Assembly (NCBI GenBank): GCA_041166085.1
Contig: JBEEFP010000055.1
Span: 62,001-126,000 of the forward strand
DNA from: JBEEFP01 sp041166085
Lineage (GTDB): Bacteria > Actinomycetota > Acidimicrobiia > Acidimicrobiales > JAFATL01
Direction of reading: 5' to 3'
DNA length: 64,000 bases
The notes below the pieces were generated by a model, which ran no database searches, was not told the DNA's origin, and saw only the letters and a program-made list of their open reading frames with translations. Shown here piece after piece: positions 24,739-33,199 of the stretch. The first letter of the stretch is position 1. The number at the start of each line of letters is the position of its first letter. Both the position numbers and the translations under genes were made by a program.

Positions 24739-24744
24739 CGAGGC

Positions 24745-25575
24745 TCATACCGCGGCGGTTCCGCGCGTCACGACGACCTCGACGTAGTCGGACGGTACGG
24801 CCAGCGCGCCGTCGCTGCGGCGGTTGGCAGCGGCGGCCAGGGCCACCAGCTGCTCCTCGAGCGAGCGCCGCCCGGTCTCGTCGAGTGCGTCCCACGCCCG
24901 CACGATCGGGCCGTAGTACGTCCTGAACGTGTCGAAGAACTCCTGCGCCGACCGGTACCGGAAGACGAATTGACGGCGGACGATCTCGACCTCGGCGTCG
25001 CCCGCGAACAGGGCGCGGAGACGCTCCTCGCCTCCCCACGCCATCGGCGACGGCACACCTGCGGGCGGGGGCACGTGCTGGCCGATGATCCTGAACATGC
25101 CGCCGACGAATCCGTCGGGCGCCCAGTTGGCCAACCCGATGCGGCCGCCGGGCCGGCACACCCGGCGCAGTTCGGCAGCGGCACGCTCATGGTTCGGGGT
25201 GAACATCACACCGAAGGTCGAGAGCACGGCGTCGAAGGTGCCGTCCTCGAACGGCAGGTGCTCGGCGTCGGCGACGCGCGTCTCCAATGCAAGGCCCTCG
25301 GCTTCGGCCCGCCGGCGCGCGCCCTCCAGCAGGTCGTCGACGTAGTCGGTCGCGATCACATCACAGCCGCGCCGGGCCGCGGCCAAGGAGGCGTTGCCGT
25401 TCCCGGCCGCCACGTCGAGCACCCGCCAGCCTGCGGCCACGTCGACGGCTTCGCACAGCGATTCGCCGACGATCTGCAGCGTCGTGCCGATGACCGCGTA
25501 GTCGCCCGAGGCCCACGTGGCCTGCTGGCGGCGCTTGACCGCATCGAGAGCGTCCTGCGTGAGCGTGTCAGTCAT
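24745..25575 (-). CDS. Class I SAM-dependent methyltransferase (UbiE/Methyltransf_11 type)
   Basis: 276 residues with ATG at 25573-25575. Motif I is VLDVAAGNGNASLAAARRG, motif II ATDYVDDLLEGARRRA, and FDAVLSTFGVMFTPNHERAA is the motif IV region of UbiE-like enzymes. The C-terminus FRTYYGPIVRAWDALDE is typical of an actinobacterial subfamily of small-molecule methyltransferases. It is convergent with the preceding methyltransferase (6 bases between stops) and lies 124 bases downstream of the TPR-LuxR gene on the same strand, which may control it. Confidence 0.87.
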   Translation of the reverse strand: MTDTLTQDALDAVKRRQQATWASGDYAVIGTTLQIVGESLCEAVDVAAGWRVLDVAAGNGNASLAAARRGCDVIATDYVDDLLEGARRRAEAEGLALETRVADAEHLPFEDGTFDAVLSTFGVMFTPNHERAAAELRRVCRPGGRIGLANWAPDGFVGGMFRIIGQHVPPPAGVPSPMAWGGEERLRALFAGDAEVEIVRRQFVFRYRSAQEFFDTFRTYYGPIVRAWDALDETGRRSLEEQLVALAAAANRRSDGALAVPSDYVEVVVTRGTAAV

Positions 25576-25699
25576 GGTCGCCTCCGTCCCTGTTCGCCGT
25601 GTGCATGGTCTGCGCGCGCCAGGACCTTGCGCATCGGGCGGTCGCCCCATCACCTCCGTCCGCACCGGTGGGGCGAAGGCCCCATCGACGCAGCACCGG

Positions 25700-27340
25700 T
25701 CAGTCGGAGCGGCCGACCAGTTGGTGCTCGAACGCGAACGCGGTCGCGGCGGCGCGGGACGACACGCCGATCTTGGTGAAGATGTTCGACAGGTGGCGGG
25801 ACACCGTCTTCACACTCAGGTGGAGGGCGGCGGCCAACTCCTTGTTCGAGAGCCCTGTCGCGATGAGTCGGAGGACCTCCGCCTCCCGCGGCGTCAGCCC
25901 TCCTGGCAGGGCCGCGTCGTCGTCGACGCGGTCGATGTCCCTGGCGTCGAGACGGGCGCCGATCTGATCGAAGAGGGCGCGGGCGGCCGCGAACGACGCG
26001 CGGGCGCCTTCCTCGTCCCCCGAGTCGCGGAGGGCCTGGGCCAGCACCGTCCGCGTGGTCGCGACCTCATAGGGCACCTCGAGCTCCTGCCACCTCCGCA
26101 GCGCATCGCGCAGCGTCGCTGATGCGGCCGGCATGTCCTGTCGTGCCAGCTGCACCCGGCCGCGCGCGAGGGCGGCCATGGCGTGCAGCATCGGCGTGTC
26201 GAAGGTCTCGGCGGTGGACTCGAGCTCCCGCACGCTGGCGTCAGCGCCCACGAGGTCGCCGGCCGCCACCGCGATCTGGGCCGCCGCTGGAAGCAGCCGG
26301 GCGCGAGCGAGCCGGTTGGGTGACTGCTCGCTCACGCAGCCCGTGATGATCCGCTCGGCCACCTCGACCCTGCCCTGCGCCAGCCGCACGAGGGCAACGC
26401 CCACGCACGTGCTACCCGACAGCTCCTCGGCGCGCGCGAACGCCTCCTCGGCACGATCGAGGTCGCCGAGCCGGCGGCGGATGTCACCGACCTCGGCGAA
26501 GGCGGTGGCGGCGTTGGGCAGGTGACTCCCGAGGAGCTCGACGCATGCGCGCGTCGCCTCCCGCTCGGCGTCGGCCAGCGCGCCGCTGCGGTCGAGCACC
26601 ACAGCGCGATGGATCCGGCAGATGCCGGGGAACACGGCGAGGGGGTGCTGCTGCGCCCATTGCGCGGTCGCGTCGGTCCATTCGGCCGCGCGACGCAGGT
26701 CGCCCAGCTCCTCGCACGCGCTGATCAGGCTGCAGTACACCTTGCCGGTCGAGTACGGGCCGAGGCGCCCTTCCACCGCGAGGAGCATGGCCTCGTCGAG
26801 ATGGGCGAGGCCGCTCTCGACCCGGCCGTCGTCGATGAGCACGCGTCCGATGGTCTGGAGCGCCTCGGCCTCGAGGTCCGGCGACCGCAGCTCCCGGCCG
26901 AGGGCGAGGGCCCTGGCGGCCAGCTCGCCGGCGTCGTCGAGCCGGCCACCGCCGTGGGCCAGCTCGGCCTCGCGCAGCAGGAGACTGCCGTGCTCGAGGC
27001 ACGCCGCGTCCGACTCCAGTGCGCGACGGGCGCGCTGCAACCAGCCCGAGGCGATCGCCGGTTGCGCCCGTTGGCAGTGGTTCTCGTAGAGCCAGACCGC
27101 GCACTGCCCGGCGCGGCGTTGATCGCCGAGCTCGTCGAAGACGCGGTACGCGCCCTGCCTCGCGTCGATGCAGGCGTCGAGGCGCCCGAGCCACCACGCC
27201 GCCTCGGCCAGCACCTCGAGGCGCTCGGCTTCAGCGGCGGGGTGATCGGCGCCGACGGCCTCGACGAGGGCGAAGGCACCTTCCCAGTCGTGGCGGGCGA
27301 GCGCATCGCGCGCTGCCGCCATCGCGTCGGGCACCGTCAT
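25700..27340 (-). CDS. LuxR-family regulator with TPR-like sensory region
   Basis: 546 residues. No ATPase motif is present; residues ~1-450 are tandem helical TPR-like repeats (for example RLDDAGELAARALALGREL and DLDRAEEAFARAEEL), and residues ~480-546 are a LuxR HTH: GLTPREAEVLRLIATGLSN, then KTVSRHLSNIFTKIGV. It looks like an LAL regulator that lacks the N-terminal NTPase. ATG 27340 is chosen because repeats begin right after it; the frame continues upstream for about 860 bases without family similarity. The cupin gene lies 74 bases upstream on the same strand. Confidence 0.85.
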   Translation of the reverse strand: MTVPDAMAAARDALARHDWEGAFALVEAVGADHPAAEAERLEVLAEAAWWLGRLDACIDARQGAYRVFDELGDQRRAGQCAVWLYENHCQRAQPAIASGWLQRARRALESDAACLEHGSLLLREAELAHGGGRLDDAGELAARALALGRELRSPDLEAEALQTIGRVLIDDGRVESGLAHLDEAMLLAVEGRLGPYSTGKVYCSLISACEELGDLRRAAEWTDATAQWAQQHPLAVFPGICRIHRAVVLDRSGALADAEREATRACVELLGSHLPNAATAFAEVGDIRRRLGDLDRAEEAFARAEELSGSTCVGVALVRLAQGRVEVAERIITGCVSEQSPNRLARARLLPAAAQIAVAAGDLVGADASVRELESTAETFDTPMLHAMAALARGRVQLARQDMPAASATLRDALRRWQELEVPYEVATTRTVLAQALRDSGDEEGARASFAAARALFDQIGARLDARDIDRVDDDAALPGGLTPREAEVLRLIATGLSNKELAAALHLSVKTVSRHLSNIFTKIGVSSRAAATAFAFEHQLVGRSD

Positions 27341-27414
27341 CGTGCGATCTCGGTCTCCCTCATCACACGCAACCGCACGAGCGGACGGTAGCGCGACGCC
27401 GTCGACGACCAGCG

Positions 27415-27786
27415 TCAGCTCGCGGGCGCGAACTGGGCCGCGAGGTGCTCGAGCACCGGATGCAGCTCGGCGGCCGGGCTCACCTCGAAGAACGTGACAC
27501 CGGTGTCCGTCCATCCGGTGTGACCGCCCGGCCAGTAGTAGGCCTCGCCGGCGGTGGTGACCTCCTCCGAACCGTCTGCATAGCGAAGGTGGATGGAGCC
27601 CTCGAGCACGACGCCCCAGTGCGGGCACTGGCACATGTCGCCGGGCAGACCGACGAACAGGGGCGTGAAGTCCACGCCCGCAGGCAGGTCGAGGTGACGG
27701 ACGAGCTGCTCGCCCCATTCCACGCCACGCGTCTCGATGGCGTCGACCTTCATCTCGAGCGGGATCTCCCTGAGCGGAGCGCGCAT
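27415..27786 (-). CDS. Cupin-domain protein
   Basis: 123 residues. A single cupin fold: GDMCQCPHWGVVLEGSIHL carries the first motif (Cys, His and Gly positions) and GEAYYWPGGHTGWTD the second. Of the usual metal ligands I see one His in PHWG and one His in GGHTG, so metal binding is likely but not certain. ATG 27786 follows a GGAGG site. Members bind small ligands or act as isomerases and dioxygenases; role here unknown. Its position upstream of the LuxR gene suggests one transcription unit. Confidence 0.8.
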   Translation of the reverse strand: MRAPLREIPLEMKVDAIETRGVEWGEQLVRHLDLPAGVDFTPLFVGLPGDMCQCPHWGVVLEGSIHLRYADGSEEVTTAGEAYYWPGGHTGWTDTGVTFFEVSPAAELHPVLEHLAAQFAPAS

Positions 27787-28133
27787 CCTGATTGACCTCC
27801 AAGCACGTGCCGGGACCGTCCCGACGTGGTGATCGTGCGCCGCCCGGCGCCGGGGACGCATCGGGCAGAGCACGCATCTCGCAACGCGCGTCCGCACAGG
27901 GCAATGGGGCGTTCGCCGCATGCGTGCACCGGCTCACCTGGAGCGATCGTCCGATGCGGCCCCCCTCGGCCCAGGCGCACGATCGAGGCGTGGCCCAACC
28001 CGACCTCGAACCGACCGGCCCGAGGCGCGTCGTCCAGCTCATCGAGCTCGGGCGTGACCGCGAGGCCGCCGAGCTCGCCGGCGAACACGCAGGCCCGCTC
28101 GACGACAGTCGAGCCCAGATCCCAGGAGGACCA
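27787..28133. other. 347-base divergent intergenic region
   Basis: It separates the cupin gene from the DinB-like gene and must hold both promoters. I see no RNA gene or strong palindrome. The downstream frame is open through part of it (a start at about 27990 would add ~48 residues), but the added residues look unlike the family, so I read it as non-coding. Confidence 0.5.
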
Positions 28134-28676
28134 ATGGACGTCCACAACCAGCTCGACGAGCTCGGCCCGCTGCTCGCGGGCGTGGTCGGGAAGATCACGC
28201 CCGATCAGCTCGGCCACCCCACGCCGTGTGCCCACTTCGACGTGCAGGGCGTGCTCGCGCACATGATCGAGGGCGCGACAGCGTTCACCGCCGCCTTCCG
28301 TGGCGTGGACGCGCCGCCTGCGGTGACGGACGACGTCCTGGCCGGCTTCGGACCCACCCTCACCGCCCTCGCCGAAGCGGTCCACACCGCGGACTCCCTC
28401 GACCGGACGATCGCCTCCCCGCTCGGCGAGATGCCGGGCGCGACCCTGGCTCGCTACGTCGTGCTCGACGGGCTCGTCCACGGCTGGGACCTGGCGACGG
28501 CGACCGGACAGGCGTACGAGCCGCCCGACGCCTTGGTCGCCGAGGCCGAGTCCTTCGCCCGGGAGACACTGGCGCCATTGCGCGACGGCGACACGTTCGC
28601 CGAGCCGGTCGACCCGCCCCTGTTCGCCACCCCGATGCAGCGCCTGGCCGCATTCACGGGACGCCGGGTGGCGTGA
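28134..28676 (+). CDS. TIGR03086-family / maleylpyruvate isomerase N-terminal (DinB-like) protein
   Basis: 180 residues, a four-helix DinB-like bundle. The family signature is THxTPCxxWxVxxLLxHM; here it reads LGHPTPCAHFDVQGVLAHMI (about residues 27-46), with the later metal-ligand segment YVVLDGLVHGWDLATATGQ at ~105-123. Mycothiol-dependent enzymes share this fold, so a thiol-linked isomerase or transferase role is possible, but most members are uncharacterised. ATG 28134 is set by an AGGAGGA site at 28124-28130. A 150-base gap separates it from the protease gene on the same strand. Confidence 0.82.
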   Translation: MDVHNQLDELGPLLAGVVGKITPDQLGHPTPCAHFDVQGVLAHMIEGATAFTAAFRGVDAPPAVTDDVLAGFGPTLTALAEAVHTADSLDRTIASPLGEMPGATLARYVVLDGLVHGWDLATATGQAYEPPDALVAEAESFARETLAPLRDGDTFAEPVDPPLFATPMQRLAAFTGRRVA

Positions 28677-28826
28677 CCTCGCGTCCCGGCACGCACGGAC
28701 CCGATTCGGCGGGACGAAAAGCGGTGGCGTGAGAAGGATTTGAGGGACTTTGCGCCGAAAACGTCTGGTGACCGGGACGATCTGACGGGCGGCGGCTGGG
28801 CTGGCGCGCGACTGGAGGGCAACATC

Positions 28827-31418
28827 GTGGGGAAGCGGCGCGTCGTCGCGATGGTGGTCGCACTGATCGGGCTCACCTGCGGCTCCTTCCTCCGGGCACC
28901 GGCAGAGGCGCGGCCGTCCGAGCACTACACCGGCACCCATTTCGGCGCGGGCAACCTCCCGCCGGGCTGCATCGCCGACATGTCGCTCGACAACCCCGAC
29001 AACAAGTGCTTCCACATGCGCACCGAGATGAACGCGCTGGACTCGCCCCAGGTCGACGTCCTCGTGCTGGTCCCGGTGTCGCCGACGGCCGAGCGGGACA
29101 TGCGGATCATGCGCCAGTCGGTGGAGATGTGGGAGGCCGGCATCCACTTCATGGCTCGGGAGATGGGCCTCGGCTGGCTCTCGGACGGCATGCAGTTCCA
29201 CGTGACCCTCGACTACATGGACCCCACCGGCAACCAGGGCGGCGAGTTCACGACCTATCCCGTCGTCGACCCTGAGATCGTCGTCGTCGCCACCAACCCT
29301 GTCGGTGGCGCCGGAATCGGCATCGACCCCGTCGCCACCGCCGCGCAGTCGGGCGCGGTGCCGGTCTTCACCGACGAGAACGGTGTGCCGTGCCACGGCA
29401 TCCAGAACCCCTTCGACTTCCAAGCATGGGAGAACCTGCCCGGCTTCAACGATCACCACCACCAGCGCACCGGCACCTACGTGGAGGACTGCGGTGGCGC
29501 CGGCGGCAACACCTGCTTCGCCATCAACGGCGCCATCGACCCCGCTCCCGACAAGCTCGACTTCTTCGGGCTGTTCGACCTGGTGTCCCACGAGTTCGGG
29601 CACTGCCTCACCATCGGCCACGTCGGCGACGGCGCCGAGGGCTCGTGGGGCGTCCTGCCTTCCAACGACATCATGGCCTACAGCCAGGACCCGCCCGGCG
29701 GGACCAAGTGTGTCTCCAGCTTGGACGTCGAGGGCATCGCGGTGCGGATGAGCAAGTACCTCGACGTCAACGGTGACGGTGTCGTCGACGCCAGCGACAA
29801 GCTGCAGGCCAACGATCAGGTCGGGGACGGGAACAACGCGTTCCAGGTCCAGAACCCGCGCGACCACGTCTATGCCTCCAGCACCGGGTCTCCGTTGGAC
29901 TGTCCCCAGCCCGACGTCGGGCTCGTGCCCGGACCGCGTACGCAGTGGACCCCGACACCCGTCAACACCACCGAGCCGACGCTCGACGTCACCAGTCCGC
30001 GGGACGGCGCATCGTCCAGCGATGGTCACCTCGACGTGACCGGCACGGTCGAGCACCGGGCCCTGAACCCCGATCCCGTGCCCACCCAGGCCACGGGGTC
30101 CTACGACGATCCGGATGACGACGCCTCCACGCCGATCACGGAGATCCAGTCGCTCGACGTCGCGGCCACCCCGACCGAGGTCGACGCCACGATCCACCTC
30201 GCGGACCTGTGGCCAAGCACCGACGCCGCCAGTCCCACGAGCTACAGCCTGGTGGTCGACGGGCGGAAGTTCGACTCCTTCGTCCGCTACCCCATCGACC
30301 ACAACCCGATGACCTTCGACAACGGCGCCGCCGGCTACGTGGCCGAGGGTGACGGCGGGTCGAGCTGGGACCTCGAGGCCAAGACCGTCAGCTTCCACCT
30401 CTCACGCGACTACCTGGCCAAAGCCGGCATCACATCGCCCTACTTCGTGAGCAGCCAGGCCAACCTCGGCTCGCTCGCGACGACCGCACCCGACGACTTC
30501 GCCCCCGACAGCAAGCACCCCGCGGTCGGCGTCGCCGCGGCGCGGGTGGTCCGTCCGAGTGTCGTGGGGACGTCTGTCGGAAACAGCTTCGGCACCGTCA
30601 CGTTCGAGCACGACGGCGGCAACACGTACTTCCCCGAGGACTCGACCCTCGGCATCCCTGCGTTCGTGTACGACCCCGGCACCAGGCACAACTACAACCT
30701 GGACGTGCCGGCGACCAGCGACGTCGAGTTCAACCTGACCTGGACCGACACCGTCGGCGGCACCGACCTCGACATGCGCGTCACCGGCGCGGCCAACTCC
30801 GGCAGCGACGGCGCGTCGTCGGGCCCCAGCGAGCACTTCGTGATGCACGGCGTCAAGGGGCTCCTGCACCTCGAGGTCGATCCGTACATGGTCACTGATC
30901 CCAACGGCTCCACCTACACGTTGACCGCGACCACGACACCCAGCGGTGGAGGAGTCGACACCGACGGCGACGGCGTCATCGACGCCGACGACCAGTGTCC
31001 GGACACGCCGGGCACCACTGCAACCGGTTGTCCCGACCGCGACGGTGATGGCGTCGCCGACGTCGCCGACGCCTGCCCGGACGCGGCTGGCACCGGGCGC
31101 GACGGGTGCCCGGTCGCGGCGACCGAGCACGTGCGTGTGTACGTCGACGACGTGCTCACGGGCAGCCAGGACGTCGACACGGTCGACGGACCCGACGCGT
31201 TTGCCATCCCGGTCGACGTCACGTCGGGCTCGCACGTCCTGCGTGTCGATTGGGAGGACCGCGGGAACGTCATCGCCAGCCAATCCATCGACGTCAGCGG
31301 CCCGACCGCGCCGGCTGGCACGGCGTCCACCGGCGGCGCCCCCGGAGGGTCCACCGCGTCGACGGCCTGGACCCCCGTGCTGCCCCAATTGGTGACGGCG
31401 CCCAAACGCCTGATCTGA
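28827..31418 (+). CDS. Secreted metzincin-like zinc protease with EF-hand and thrombospondin type 3 repeats
   Basis: 863 residues from GTG 28827 (GGAGGG site at 28814-28819). A signal peptide covers residues ~1-28, ending APAEA. The zinc site is SHEFGHCLTIGH (His255, Glu256, His259, His265), HExxHxxxxxH; the usual metzincin Gly two residues before the third ligand region is Thr here. A Met-turn follows (NDIMAY, Met283). Then a dockerin/EF-hand loop DVNGDGVVDASD (~305-316), a long beta-rich region with paired domains, and calcium-binding thrombospondin type 3 repeats (DTDGDGVIDADDQCPD and DRDGDGVADVADACPD) near the C-terminus. No sorting signal or membrane anchor is seen, so it should be released or cell-associated outside. 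The substrate is unknown. Confidence 0.82.
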   Translation: MGKRRVVAMVVALIGLTCGSFLRAPAEARPSEHYTGTHFGAGNLPPGCIADMSLDNPDNKCFHMRTEMNALDSPQVDVLVLVPVSPTAERDMRIMRQSVEMWEAGIHFMAREMGLGWLSDGMQFHVTLDYMDPTGNQGGEFTTYPVVDPEIVVVATNPVGGAGIGIDPVATAAQSGAVPVFTDENGVPCHGIQNPFDFQAWENLPGFNDHHHQRTGTYVEDCGGAGGNTCFAINGAIDPAPDKLDFFGLFDLVSHEFGHCLTIGHVGDGAEGSWGVLPSNDIMAYSQDPPGGTKCVSSLDVEGIAVRMSKYLDVNGDGVVDASDKLQANDQVGDGNNAFQVQNPRDHVYASSTGSPLDCPQPDVGLVPGPRTQWTPTPVNTTEPTLDVTSPRDGASSSDGHLDVTGTVEHRALNPDPVPTQATGSYDDPDDDASTPITEIQSLDVAATPTEVDATIHLADLWPSTDAASPTSYSLVVDGRKFDSFVRYPIDHNPMTFDNGAAGYVAEGDGGSSWDLEAKTVSFHLSRDYLAKAGITSPYFVSSQANLGSLATTAPDDFAPDSKHPAVGVAAARVVRPSVVGTSVGNSFGTVTFEHDGGNTYFPEDSTLGIPAFVYDPGTRHNYNLDVPATSDVEFNLTWTDTVGGTDLDMRVTGAANSGSDGASSGPSEHFVMHGVKGLLHLEVDPYMVTDPNGSTYTLTATTTPSGGGVDTDGDGVIDADDQCPDTPGTTATGCPDRDGDGVADVADACPDAAGTGRDGCPVAATEHVRVYVDDVLTGSQDVDTVDGPDAFAIPVDVTSGSHVLRVDWEDRGNVIASQSIDVSGPTAPAGTASTGGAPGGSTASTAWTPVLPQLVTAPKRLI

Positions 31419-31437
31419 TCGAGCACCGCTGACGGCG

Positions 31438-32046
31438 CTACTCCGGCGTCGCCCCCCGCAACAAGCCGCTGATGAGCGTGTCGAGGACGACATCCACCTC
31501 GGCTCGGGCCGCACGAGGGTCCGATGCACGTGCGATGTACAGCGACCCGCCGTAGAGGCCGCCGAGGGCGACGTACGTGAGCCCTTCGATGGCGATCCCC
31601 CCGAAGGCGGTGGTGCCGAGGAGCGGGGTGAGCACCGTGCGCAGCATCGGCAGCTCGACGGGGTCGATGCCGACCTCGAGCACCTCTGACTGCAGCACCG
31701 CGACGCTGTCGAGGATGACGATGCGGCGGAACGCGGGCTCGAGACACGCGTCGAGGAAGGCTGACAGGCCGGCCCGCACCGCGTCCCAGGGTGACGCCTT
31801 CGACGCGGCGGCGGCCATGACGCGGGCGACGACCTCGCCCTCGACCGTCTCGTAGACGGCCCGGAAGAGCGCCTCCTTCCCGGCGAAGTGGTGGTACAGC
31901 GCACCGCGCGCCACGCCCGCCCGCTGGATGATGTCGTCGATCGACGTCCCGGCGTAGCCGTGCTCGGTGAAGAACTCCCGGGCCACCTCCACGAGGAGGC
32001 TCCGCGTCGCTTCGGCTTGGCGGGCCCGGAGCGGTTTGACAGGCAC
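31438..32046 (-). CDS. TetR/AcrR-family regulator
   Basis: 202 residues from GTG 32046. The N-terminal HTH is typical: RSLLVEVAREFFTEHGYAG, TSIDDIIQRAGVARGALYHHF, with AGKEALFRAVYE after it. The rest is a helical ligand-binding domain. A TACCCT box 5 bases upstream suggests a leaderless transcript, and this box is next to a palindromic operator array, so the regulator probably represses itself and the divergent three-gene operon. Ligand unknown. Confidence 0.9.
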   Translation of the reverse strand: MPVKPLRARQAEATRSLLVEVAREFFTEHGYAGTSIDDIIQRAGVARGALYHHFAGKEALFRAVYETVEGEVVARVMAAAASKASPWDAVRAGLSAFLDACLEPAFRRIVILDSVAVLQSEVLEVGIDPVELPMLRTVLTPLLGTTAFGGIAIEGLTYVALGGLYGGSLYIARASDPRAARAEVDVVLDTLISGLLRGATPE

Positions 32047-32051
32047 GCGCG

Positions 32052-32057
32052 AGGGTA
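32052..32057 (-). promoter_or_regulatory. Leaderless-type -10 box of the TetR gene
   Basis: TACCCT on the minus strand ends 5 bases before the GTG at 32046 and lies next to the first operator palindrome. Confidence 0.45.
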
Positions 32058-32064
32058 CCAATAC

Positions 32065-32117
32065 TGACCGACAGTCGGTCACCGACTCTAGATCGGTAAA
32101 AGACACTCAGTCGGTCA
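32065..32117. promoter_or_regulatory. TetR operator array
   Basis: A perfect palindrome TGACCGA-CAG-TCGGTCA (32065-32081) is followed by a second inverted pair ACCGA-N7-TCGGT (32081-32097) and a single half-site TCGGTCA (32111-32117). All share the ACCGA/TCGGT half-site. The array fills the divergent region between the TetR gene and the 32136 operon. Confidence 0.75.
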
Positions 32118-32135
32118 AGCGGAGGGAGTCCATCC

Positions 32136-32597
32136 ATGGCGACGGAGACAAGAGCGGGCAGATCCCCCGACGTGCGGCTGTGGCGGGCCGCCGTCGTGTT
32201 CATGGCTGCCGTCGCCGTGCACGGCGCCGATCACGTGCGCCGTGGCGTCGAGGTGGTCACCACCCACGTGATGGTGGCCGGCACCGTCCAGTTCCTGCTG
32301 GCGGTGGCGACCCTCGTCCTCGTCCATCGCCGGCACCCCTGGGCACCCGTGGCCGCCGTCGTGATCGGGTTCGCCAGCGCGATCGGCTTCGCCGCCGCCC
32401 ACCTGCTGCCGCACTGGAGCGCGTTCAGCGACTCGTTCACCGGCAGTGTCGTCGCACCGCGCGTCACCGCGCTGTCGTGGGCGTCGGCGCTCGTGGAGAT
32501 CGGGGCCGACCTCGCCCTCGGTGTGGTGGGCCTTCGTGTGCTCGCCACCGACGCCGGCCGTCCCGCCCGCCCTCGCCCGGCCCTGGAGGTGCGATGA
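32136..32597 (+). CDS. Small integral membrane protein
   Basis: 153 residues with four hydrophobic segments at about residues 18-33, 45-62, 67-88 and 108-134, and a basic Pro-rich tail. No named family recognised. ATG 32136 has a GGAGGG site at 32121-32126. Its stop overlaps the next start (ATGA), so it is translationally coupled to the DUF2867 gene. First gene of the TetR-controlled operon. Confidence 0.78.
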   Translation: MATETRAGRSPDVRLWRAAVVFMAAVAVHGADHVRRGVEVVTTHVMVAGTVQFLLAVATLVLVHRRHPWAPVAAVVIGFASAIGFAAAHLLPHWSAFSDSFTGSVVAPRVTALSWASALVEIGADLALGVVGLRVLATDAGRPARPRPALEVR

Positions 32598-33199
32598 CCG
32601 ACGGACGACTTCCGAACGCGGCGCACACGTCGCGCCCGTGGCGCATCCACGAGCTCGCCCCCGACTTCCGGCTCGAGGACGTGTGGGCGCTGCCGACGCC
32701 CGGCGGTCGTCGCGACTTCCCCCGCTTGGTGGAGATGCTCGCCGCTCTCGACCCGGCGCGCAGCTCCTCCCCCGCCGTCAGCACCCTCTTCGCCGTCCGT
32801 TGGAAGCTCGGCGCCCTGTTGGGTTGGGACCGTCCCGACACAGGCGCCGGCGCCAGGGTGCCGACGCTGCGCGACCGGCTGCCCGAGGACCTGCGCGACC
32901 GCCCGCCCGGTCCGGACTTCGACGCGATCCCCTTCCGCTCGCTCTACCTCCTCGACAACGAGTTCGCGGCGGAAGCGGCCAACCACACCATGCACGGGAT
33001 CCTGCACCTGGGATGGGTCTCCGACGGCGAGGGCGGCTACCGCGGTCAGCTGGCTGTGCTGGTCAAGCGCAACGGCCTGCTGGGAAGCGCCTACATGGCC
33101 GCCATCAAACCGTTCCGCTACCTGCTGGTGTACCCGCCGGTGCTGCGGGAGTTCGGGCGCACGTGGCAGCGCGAGCCCGTCGCGCACACGGGCTCGTGA
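32594..33199 (+). CDS. DUF2867-family protein
   Basis: 201 residues. I recognise the family from RPWRIHELAPDFRLEDVWALP at the start (quoted here as two joined blocks of the conserved region), LGWDRPD, VPTLRDRLPEDLRD and the conserved YLLDNEFAAEAANHTMHG near residue 120, then YMAAIKPFRYLLVYPP. DUF2867 has a START/polyketide-cyclase-like fold in structural predictions, but no function is established. It overlaps both neighbours by 4 bases (ATGA before, GTGA after). The two other genes in the operon make it likely to serve the molybdopterin-domain protein or its substrate. Confidence 0.82.
   Translation: MTDGRLPNAAHTSRPWRIHELAPDFRLEDVWALPTPGGRRDFPRLVEMLAALDPARSSSPAVSTLFAVRWKLGALLGWDRPDTGAGARVPTLRDRLPEDLRDRPPGPDFDAIPFRSLYLLDNEFAAEAANHTMHGILHLGWVSDGEGGYRGQLAVLVKRNGLLGSAYMAAIKPFRYLLVYPPVLREFGRTWQREPVAHTGS

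Noticed and set aside
27341..28198. An N-terminal extension of about 285 codons on the TPR-LuxR gene
   Set aside because: It would run through the cupin gene and the divergent promoter region and has no similarity to regulator domains.
27750..30398. An 882-codon minus-strand frame over the DinB-like and protease genes
   Set aside because: The protease on the plus strand has a signal peptide, zinc site and calcium repeats. The minus frame is Val/Gly/Asp-rich shadow sequence.
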